From assembly GCA_045601405.1 (NCBI GenBank), contig JAZRZO010000070.1, positions 1-46,256 on the forward strand: a DNA stretch of 46,256 nucleotides, in the 5' to 3' direction. The stretch comes from RGIG5612 sp045601405. Lineage in GTDB: Bacteria > Bacillota > Clostridia > Lachnospirales > Lachnospiraceae. The notes under the pieces are model-generated. The model saw only the letters and a list, made by a program, of their open reading frames with translations. It ran no database searches and had not been told where the DNA came from. Both the position numbers and the translations under genes were made by a program. Positions 16,404 through 22,092 of the stretch are shown here, in pieces. The stretch's first letter is position 1; each line of letters opens with the position of its first letter.

Positions 16404-17225
16404 CTAGCAGACCAGGTATCCGCCTGAGCAGTCGCATGCAGCGCCTGTTATAAAGTCAGATGCTTTAGATGAAAGGAATACGATATATCCGGCGAAATCC
16501 GAAGGCTCAGCAAGGCGTCCGATAGGCTCTCTCTTAAGGAAGTTCTTATAAACTTCCGAATCGGGATCGAACATCCATTCCGTAAGCTCCGAGCGGAATA
16601 CTGTCGGGCAGATAGCATTCACATTGATGCCGTATTTAGCGGAAAGATCACATGCCATGGAAGCAACCATCATATCGGCACCACCCTTTGATGTGCAGTA
16701 TCCCGTGTAGCCTGCCATACCTCTTTTTGAACGCTGTGATGTAACAACGACAATCTTTCCGCCTGCGCCTGAAGGCACATTCTCCGCACCGTCAAGCTGC
16801 GCAACCATCTGTTCGGCAACATACTTAAGGACGATGTAGACAGATTTGCAGTCAGCGTCCATGATGTACTGCCAGTCTTCAACAGACTGTTCAAGAATAT
16901 TCTGAGGTTTGTTGAAACCGTGAGTGATGGCAAGGATATCTATCCTTCCGTAAGCTTCCACTACAGCTTTAATAAGGGCCTGAACGTCCTCTACTTTTGC
17001 CGGATCTGCGGCGAAGAATGAACAATCAATGCCCTCTGCTTTAAATTCATCAACTAATTCCTGTAATTTTGAAGTGTTACGGCCTGTAAGGAAAACCTTG
17101 GCTCCAAGGTAGCCGTATGTTTTTGCAGCAACTCTTCCGAGCGCTCCTGTCGCACCGGTTACCAGAGCAACTTTGCCTTCCACCGAGTACATGTTCTGAA
17201 CAAAATCTTTTTCTAAGTTTACCAT
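16404..17225 (-). CDS. SDR family oxidoreductase, candidate phloroglucinol reductase
   Basis: A 273-residue short-chain dehydrogenase/reductase and the first gene of the catabolic operon. The nucleotide-binding motif TGATGALG is at residues 23-30; the catalytic S163 (VVTSQRSK) and Y176-xxx-K180 (YCTSK) are present. A basic residue in the second strand (TGRNTSK) is compatible with NADPH. A very strong Shine-Dalgarno AAGGAGGAG precedes the start, so high expression is likely. In anaerobic phloroglucinol degradation the first enzyme, phloroglucinol reductase, is an NADPH-dependent SDR, and gene order here (SDR, dehydrogenase, cyclase hydrolase) fits. Sequence alone would also allow a 3-oxoacyl or sugar-type reductase. 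Confidence 0.82.
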   Translation of the reverse strand: MVNLEKDFVQNMYSVEGKVALVTGATGALGRVAAKTYGYLGAKVFLTGRNTSKLQELVDEFKAEGIDCSFFAADPAKVEDVQALIKAVVEAYGRIDILAITHGFNKPQNILEQSVEDWQYIMDADCKSVYIVLKYVAEQMVAQLDGAENVPSGAGGKIVVVTSQRSKRGMAGYTGYCTSKGGADMMVASMACDLSAKYGINVNAICPTVFRSELTEWMFDPDSEVYKNFLKREPIGRLAEPSDFAGYIVFLSSKASDFITGAACDCSGGYLVC

Positions 17226-17344
17226 TGTGATCTCCTCCTTTTTTAATTCCCGACTGGCGGGTAATCATGGTAAAAATCTAATCATAAGACGCCTGAAATT
17301 TCGTGTACGCACAACAAAACACAAGCGCATTTAACGCTAATTGA

Positions 17345-17373
17345 ATGATACTCTTTTTATTGTTAAAAATCAA
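17345..17373 (-). promoter_or_regulatory. Candidate promoter of the SDR-to-atoA operon
   Basis: On the minus strand TTGATT (17373-17368), a 17-base spacer, and TATCAT (17350-17345). Transcription would begin near 17338, leaving a leader of about 110 bases before the SDR gene. Confidence 0.5.
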
Positions 17374-17374
17374 C

Positions 17375-17408
17375 CGACACAGATGAAACAATTATATATT
17401 ATGTGTCG
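17375..17408. promoter_or_regulatory. Inverted repeat just upstream of the operon promoter
   Basis: Perfect 7-bp arms CGACACA (17375-17381) and TGTGTCG (17402-17408) spaced by 20 bases lie immediately upstream of the -35 element. This is where an activator of the catabolic operon could bind. No regulator gene is adjacent. Confidence 0.4.
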
Positions 17409-17469
17409 TAATACACGAAAAAAAACTGTGATATCGTTCCTGTTATCCTTCATAGCTCATGATGTATCA

Positions 17470-17889
17470 GCAAGCAGTGTTTTTATATCCCTGCCGGTTC
17501 TTTTAATAATGACGATGAAGATTCCTGAAGCTCAATCTTATTCCCCCCCTGTTTTTTCGGGATATCTATATACCTATTATAAGGGCAGACATAGCCTGAG
17601 TAGCGATCGCCACTCAGGCAACACCCATTTTTATGACAAGGATAAAAAGCGCATCGAAGCCAATATTCATCAGTCCGCATACTGCAAGCACTATGAAAGG
17701 TGTTCCGGAATCGCCTGCGGCAGCACAGACTCAGGCGTATTAAGAACAGTCAGCAGCTGAGGCGCAAATATCTCTCCGGCCGCAAGAAGCACTGCCCCCG
17801 CTATTATGCCGAAGGTGACTGAAACATACATGACCCGATCTGCTCTTTTATTATTTTTGGCACCGATATATTGAGCCATTACAACGTTT
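17470..17889 (-). pseudogene. MATE efflux transporter remnant
   Basis: Pieces of a MATE-family multidrug/Na+ antiporter can be read in two minus-strand frames. The first (17691-17889) gives MAQYIGAKNNKRADRVMYVS and continues to TVLNTPESVLPQA. A frameshift near 17715 leads to FIVLAVCGLMNIGFDALFIL, an in-frame stop, and VAIATQAMSALIIGI. Stop codons lie directly before the first piece, so the N-terminal third is gone, and the C-terminal half is missing too. It fills most of the 709-base gap between the catabolic operon and the metal ATPase; the rest of the gap holds the operon promoter region. Confidence 0.75.
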
Positions 17890-17934
17890 TATCAAGCTTT
17901 TTCATTGTGCTTTTTGCATTTCTGTCTGTATGAT

Positions 17935-19845
17935 CTAAAGTTTATTTACAAAAAGGCATCTGATGGCATTAAACACAGCCAGTATCATAACTCCGACATC
18001 AGCTATTATGGCAACCCACATATTCGCGATGCCGAATGCTGCAAGTATAAGGCATATCACCTTTACCGCAAGCGCGAAAACTATATTTTGTTTAACTATG
18101 CCCAGGCATTTCCGGGATATCCTTATAGCCTTGGGGATCTTCATCGGATCATCATCCATCAGGACGATATCGGCAGCTTCGATAGCCGCGTCAGATCCCA
18201 GAGCACCCATTGCGATACCGATATCCGCGCGTGAAAGCACCGGGGCATCATTTATACCGTCGCCGGCAAAAGCAAGCTTTGTATTTTTTTTGCGCTCCGT
18301 TAAAAGCTCATCAACGACATTTATCTTATCTTCGGGCAAAAGTCCGGCTTTAAAATCGGTGATACCGACTTCTCCGGCAACTTTTTCAGCAACCTTGTAT
18401 GAATCGCCCGTAAGCATTACGGTCTTTTCAACCCCCGCTCTCTTAAGGGCAGATACAGCATCTTTTGAAGTCGGTTTCAGCTCGTCCGATATCACGATAT
18501 GACCTGCATATTCATTGTCGATAGCCATATGGATGATGGTACCGCTGTGTGAGCATGGGTGATATTCTGTTCCGATAAGCTGCATCATCTTTTCGTTTCC
18601 GATAACAATATTGTGTCCGTCAACAACAGCTTTTATGCCGTGTCCGCTTATTTCCTCAACATCTTTAACTCTTGATCTGTCCAATTTTTTCGCATACGCC
18701 TGTTTCAGACTCAGGCTTATAGGATGAGTTGAGTGGCACTCAGCCAGAGCGGCATATTCAAGCATCTGCCTGTCATCAAACGGACTGTGATGGATTGCGG
18801 TTACCTCGAAGGTTCCTTTTGTTATAGTTCCTGTTTTATCAAACACGACTGTTTTTACATGAGAAAGAGCCTCGAGATAGTTGGAGCCTTTCACAAGTAT
18901 CCCCTGTCTGCTCGCTCCTCCTATGCCGGCAAAGAAACTTAAAGGAATACTTATGACAACCGCACACGGGCAGCTGATAACCAGGAATGTGCAGGCCCGG
19001 AGCGCCCAGTCCATCCATACGCTGCCTATATTGTTGTAGAAAGCCATCCCGATATTAGTGATCATGATGAACAATGGCGGTAAAACCGCAAGTGCCAGTG
19101 CGCAATATACTACAACAGGGGTATATACTCTGGCAAATCTCGAAATGAAATTTTCCGATCTTGATTTTCTCGAAGACGCATTCTCAACAAGCTCAAGGAT
19201 CTTTGATGCAGTTGATTCCTCAAAGCAGGTGGTAGTCCGAACCTTTAAAACACCAGTCATATTAATACTTCCCGAAAAAACAGTATCGCCTTTTGTGATT
19301 TCAACCGGCCTGCTCTCTCCTGTAAGTGCGGAGGTGTTGAGCACGGAATTTCCATCGATGACCACACCGTCTATCGGTATTTTCTCGCCGGGATTGATCA
19401 ATATAACACTTCCTTCTTCAACCTCATCCGGGTCCACGCTGATAAGCTCGCCATCAACCTCGATATTCGCATGGTCAGGCCTTATATCCATCAGTTCGGA
19501 TATGTTTCTGCGGCTTTTACCGACGGCATATGACTGGAAAAGCTCGCCCACCTGGTAAAGAAGCATCACGGCAATGCCCTCACCGTATTCACCCAAGACT
19601 ATGGCACCTATAGTAGCAATAGTCATCAGGAAGTTCTCATCAAAAACCTGTCTGTTTTTTATTCCCAGAAAGGCTTTTCTCAGAATATCACAACCGACTG
19701 TAAGATACGGTATAATGAAAAGGATGATAACTGTCCATTCCGTAAGATCTGTATGGACTATATCCTCAGAGATAAGATACAACGGTACAAAGAATACTGC
19801 TGCAATGATTATTCTTATGAACAGGTTTTTCTGTTTATTATTCAT
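17935..19845 (-). CDS. Heavy-metal P1B-type ATPase (Zn/Cd/Co type)
   Basis: A 636-residue metal-exporting P-type ATPase in the membrane. Visible are the actuator motif TGES (175-178), the metal-site motif SCPCAVVIS with CPC at 292-294, the phosphorylated D336 in DKTGT, the HP dipeptide at 374-375, and AGDGINDAPVLSRAD. The CPC motif fits Zn/Cd/Pb (ZntA/CadA) or Cu enzymes; the ArsR/SmtB regulator next door favours Zn/Cd/Co. Unlike many family members it has no N-terminal metal-binding domain; a separate HMA protein is encoded 30 bases upstream. Shine-Dalgarno AAGGA precedes the start. Confidence 0.92.
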   Translation of the reverse strand: MNNKQKNLFIRIIIAAVFFVPLYLISEDIVHTDLTEWTVIILFIIPYLTVGCDILRKAFLGIKNRQVFDENFLMTIATIGAIVLGEYGEGIAVMLLYQVGELFQSYAVGKSRRNISELMDIRPDHANIEVDGELISVDPDEVEEGSVILINPGEKIPIDGVVIDGNSVLNTSALTGESRPVEITKGDTVFSGSINMTGVLKVRTTTCFEESTASKILELVENASSRKSRSENFISRFARVYTPVVVYCALALAVLPPLFIMITNIGMAFYNNIGSVWMDWALRACTFLVISCPCAVVISIPLSFFAGIGGASRQGILVKGSNYLEALSHVKTVVFDKTGTITKGTFEVTAIHHSPFDDRQMLEYAALAECHSTHPISLSLKQAYAKKLDRSRVKDVEEISGHGIKAVVDGHNIVIGNEKMMQLIGTEYHPCSHSGTIIHMAIDNEYAGHIVISDELKPTSKDAVSALKRAGVEKTVMLTGDSYKVAEKVAGEVGITDFKAGLLPEDKINVVDELLTERKKNTKLAFAGDGINDAPVLSRADIGIAMGALGSDAAIEAADIVLMDDDPMKIPKAIRISRKCLGIVKQNIVFALAVKVICLILAAFGIANMWVAIIADVGVMILAVFNAIRCLFVNKL

Positions 19846-19875
19846 TGCTGTTTCCTTATGGTATCGCCGGAAGCA

Positions 19876-20094
19876 TCAGATATAAACTTCACAGTCATTC
19901 TCTACCTTTTTACAGTTGTCACGAAGGTTTTTCATTACGCAGTCCACATCGGCACCGTCTTCAAACTCCACCTTCATCTTAAGAGTCATGAAATTAACCA
20001 CGGCATCTTTTACTCCTTCTGTCTGCTGTGCTGCCGCCTCCATCTTGTCGGCGCATGCCGCGCAGTCCACATCGATCTTATATGTCTTTTTCAT
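19876..20094 (-). CDS. Stand-alone HMA domain metal-binding protein
   Basis: A 72-residue heavy-metal-associated domain, the metallochaperone fold. The metal-binding pair is C11 and C14 in DCAACADK. Three further cysteines lie nearer the C-terminus (DCVMKNLRDNC, NDCEVYI). It is the first gene of the minus-strand operon with the P1B ATPase and supplies as a separate chain the domain that the ATPase lacks, so it probably loads metal onto the transporter. Shine-Dalgarno AAAGGA is 7-8 bases before the ATG. Confidence 0.88.
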   Translation of the reverse strand: MKKTYKIDVDCAACADKMEAAAQQTEGVKDAVVNFMTLKMKVEFEDGADVDCVMKNLRDNCKKVENDCEVYI

Positions 20095-20118
20095 TGTTTA
20101 TTCCTTTCTTCGCTTAAA

Positions 20119-20140
20119 CAATTAAGTATATGTTTAATTG
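20119..20140. promoter_or_regulatory. AT-rich inverted repeat in the metal-operon leader
   Basis: CAATTAA (20119-20125) and TTAATTG (20134-20140) are perfect inverted arms spaced by 8 bases, located between the predicted transcription start and the HMA gene. AT-rich repeats of this kind are typical ArsR/SmtB operators, so this is a likely second binding site. Confidence 0.5.
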
Positions 20141-20142
20141 AT

Positions 20143-20179
20143 ATACTGTCAGTATAGTTTTTTTGCTCTTGTATGTCAA
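20143..20179 (-). promoter_or_regulatory. Promoter with overlapping palindromic operator for HMA-ATPase operon
   Basis: On the minus strand TTGACA (20179-20174), a 17-base spacer and TATACT (20156-20151) form a near-consensus promoter. The perfect palindrome ATACTG-T-CAGTAT (20143-20155) overlaps the -10 and the start site, so a bound repressor, presumably the divergent ArsR-type protein, would block polymerase. On the plus strand TTGTAT (20169-20174), 17 bases and TAAAAT (20192-20197) may drive the regulator gene from the same region. Confidence 0.7.
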
Positions 20180-20226
20180 TATGATCTCTATTAAAATATA
20201 ACAAATAATATGTATCCGGAGGCATC

Positions 20227-20595
20227 ATGAAAAAGATCTCTCTACCCCACCATCATGGTGAAAGCGACAATCTGAACGAGCTTTTTGTGCAGCTTTCATC
20301 GCTGGAAAAATATCAGGCGGCAGCCGAGCTCTTCAAAAAGCTCGGAGATGCCAACCGCGTTCGTATATTCTGGCTTTTATGCAACTGTGAGGAATGCGTC
20401 ATTAATATGTCCGCCATACTCGGTCTTTCAAGTCCCGCTATCTCGCATCACTTAAGATCACTTAAGGACAACAAATTCATAGTCAGCAGAAGAGACGGCA
20501 AAGAGGTTTATTACAAAGCATCCGATTCAGTTGAGAGCAGGCTTCTGAAAAAAATGTTATACACCGCGCTTAAAGACATTTCAGATATCATGTGA
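20227..20595 (+). CDS. ArsR/SmtB family metal-responsive repressor
   Basis: A 122-residue winged-helix repressor. The core KKLGDANRVRIFWLLCNCEE resembles the ArsR/SmtB helix carrying the metal site, with cysteines CNCEEC where CadC-type proteins have ELCVC. A histidine-rich N-terminus (LPHHHGES) and the recognition helix SSPAISHHLRSL are also seen. It is divergent from the HMA/P1B-ATPase operon and most likely represses it until Zn, Cd or Co binds. Shine-Dalgarno GGAGG is 6 bases before the ATG. Its stop codon abuts the stop of a broken ABC transporter gene on the other strand. Confidence 0.9.
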   Translation: MKKISLPHHHGESDNLNELFVQLSSLEKYQAAAELFKKLGDANRVRIFWLLCNCEECVINMSAILGLSSPAISHHLRSLKDNKFIVSRRDGKEVYYKASDSVESRLLKKMLYTALKDISDIM

Positions 20596-20760
20596 TCAGT
20601 CCATGTCCGATAGAAGATGGCAGGCGGCGATATGTTCTTTGCCTATTGTTCTCATTACCGGCTTTTCTCTCCTGCATATTTCCATACAGTGTTCGCATCT
20701 GGTACAAAACGGCATCCTTCGGGCACATCAAGAGGCGATGGCGGTTCACCTTACTTTAGA
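20596..20760 (-). pseudogene. Remnant of oligopeptide-type ABC transporter ATPase (C-terminal end)
   Basis: The last 50 residues or so of an Opp/Dpp-type ATP-binding protein are readable in two frames. The first gives GEPPSPLDVPEGCRF, then a shift of one base in an A run at 20706-20709 (T run on the coding strand) leads to TRCEHCMEICRREKP and GKEHIAACHLLSDMD, ending at the natural stop. An in-frame TAA lies directly before GEPPSP. The GCRF...TRC...C...AC cysteine pattern is diagnostic for these ATPases. The Walker motifs and the rest of the gene are gone. Confidence 0.8.
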
Positions 20761-20805
20761 GGATGCAGCATTACGGCCGCATCCCTGGGTATATTCATTG
20801 ACCGA

Positions 20806-21187
20806 TCAGATCGCCGGAACTATTTCCGTAGAAAGCCAGTAGTAATCAGATGTACGAATATGCGCGTATCCGACATTTTTGGAGTATATCATTGAGCTGT
20901 TATAATATCCTTCTGCTATGGCTACCGCGTCATCGATCAGCACCTGCTGTATTTTTTCCAGAAGCTCTTCCCGCTTTCCTTCAGCTTGATGACCTGGGTT
21001 ATATAGTCATCAGTTTCCGCTGAAACGGCAAGGCATGGTTCTGCCTCCATGTTATCATCAAACTTAAATAAAGCCTCCCCGATACCATAACGCATGCAGT
21101 TCCAAGCTGCATTTGTCTGAGTAGGACTACTGCCGAAAGAATGGCAGCTACTAATAATGACAGACCTTTCTTAATGTTCTTCTACAT
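20806..21187 (-). pseudogene. Remnant of ABC transporter substrate-binding protein (SBP_bac_5 type)
   Basis: The gene keeps its ribosome site (GGAG) and ATG at 21187, but codon 2 is TAG. The signal-peptide-like KNIKKGLSLLVAAILSAVVL follows, then in another frame NAAWNCMRYGIGEALFKFDD, typical of the N-terminus of peptide/nickel-binding proteins. A third frame gives IDDAVAIAEGYYNSSMIYSK and TSDYYWLSTEIVPAI, the normal C-terminus. About 400 residues in between are deleted. It stands directly before the ATPase remnant, so the permease genes have also been lost. Confidence 0.8.
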
Positions 21188-21375
21188 GTCAATCTCCTTT
21201 TCTGTAATATCGAACATTAGGAATCAGCTATTTAGTTTTTAGAAGCGGATCAGAGTTTTGATGATATATAAAATCTACTGTAATATTCCAGATGATATAA
21301 CGACCATAAAAGCAAAGTCAATAGCTGATCTTATGTTAAAAATTCATAATGCTCTGATCTGAATTTAATATTATT

Positions 21376-21407
21376 GAGCTGCACATGTATTTATTATCGT
21401 GCAGCTC
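21376..21407 (-). terminator. Stem-loop after the DUF4430 gene
   Basis: Perfect 9-bp arms GAGCTGCAC (21376-21384) and GTGCAGCTC (21399-21407) lie 8 bases after the DUF4430 stop codon on the minus strand. The sequence after the stem is AT-rich without a clean T run, so termination is likely but not certain. I see nothing recognisable in 21188-21375. Confidence 0.5.
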
Positions 21408-21414
21408 GACAATA

Positions 21415-22092
21415 TCAATAACTGTCCACATAAATCCAGTAGACGTTATCACCGTTATTTAAGTAACAGTCGCCGCAGGACCTCATGGAAGTAGCTCCGT
21501 TAACTTTATACATCCATCCGGAGGTTGGACCATGCTGTTTTTCTGCCAGCCCGTTGATCGCCCGGACATAATATGCGTCTCCGGAAATAGAAACACCGCT
21601 GCTGCAAAGAGCATCATATACAGAAGGCTGATAATTAAAGCCGACTGCTGTTGAAGCTTGCACCCCGCCATATTGCCCGGCATCCACCGTGATATATATC
21701 AGATAAGCCGGAGCGGAAGGGGCCGGCGGATTAATATCAGGCTCATATGATGGCTGCCACGCCGGCGTATCCTGTCCGCCCTGCGGTGAGCCTCCATACG
21801 TATTCTGCCCTTGTTCTGTACCTGCGGAGCCATCTCCACCGGTATCAGCATTGTTTGTCCCGGAATCCGCGGCTTTCTTATCAACTCCAGCCGTCTTTTC
21901 CTCTTTTTCTTTGGAATCCTTCTTTTTTTCTTTACCGGAAGCTTTCTTTTCAGCCCCTGTATTAACATCTTGTTGTGTATTATCTGTCCCGATCGTTTTG
22001 CCGCATCCGGCTGATACAGCTAATACCAATATAAGAGTAAGAAGGATAGTAAAGCTCTTAAAAATGTTTTTTCTGTATTTTTTATTTCTCAT
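21415..22092 (-). CDS. DUF4430 lipoprotein, transcobalamin beta-domain-like
   Basis: A 225-residue exported lipoprotein: basic N-terminus, hydrophobic stretch and lipobox VSAGC with the lipidated C30. A long low-complexity linker (Lys/Glu, then Gly/Asn/Pro rich, residues about 35-130) leads to a C-terminal DUF4430 domain, whose usual marks GWMYKVNG and NNGDNVYWIY are present. DUF4430 is related to the beta domain of animal transcobalamin and intrinsic factor, which closes over bound cobalamin. The gene overlaps the preceding barrel-protein gene by 11 bases and both lie behind a cobalamin riboswitch, so a surface corrinoid-binding role is a strong inference. The start at 22092 gives a normal signal peptide; an upstream ATG at 22137 does not. 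Confidence 0.85.
   Translation of the reverse strand: MRNKKYRKNIFKSFTILLTLILVLAVSAGCGKTIGTDNTQQDVNTGAEKKASGKEKKKDSKEKEEKTAGVDKKAADSGTNNADTGGDGSAGTEQGQNTYGGSPQGGQDTPAWQPSYEPDINPPAPSAPAYLIYITVDAGQYGGVQASTAVGFNYQPSVYDALCSSGVSISGDAYYVRAINGLAEKQHGPTSGWMYKVNGATSMRSCGDCYLNNGDNVYWIYVDSY

Noticed and set aside
11339..17225. Reading this operon as a standard butyrate synthesis cluster
   Set aside because: Crotonase, butyryl-CoA dehydrogenase and electron-transfer flavoprotein genes are absent, while a cyclase-family hydrolase and an SDR are present.
19058..19558. 166-residue open frame on the plus strand
   Set aside because: Antisense to the P1B ATPase, no recognisable domain.
20603..20842. 79-residue plus-strand frame following the ArsR-type gene
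   Set aside because: The minus strand carries clear remnants of an ABC ATPase in this stretch, which explains the sequence better.
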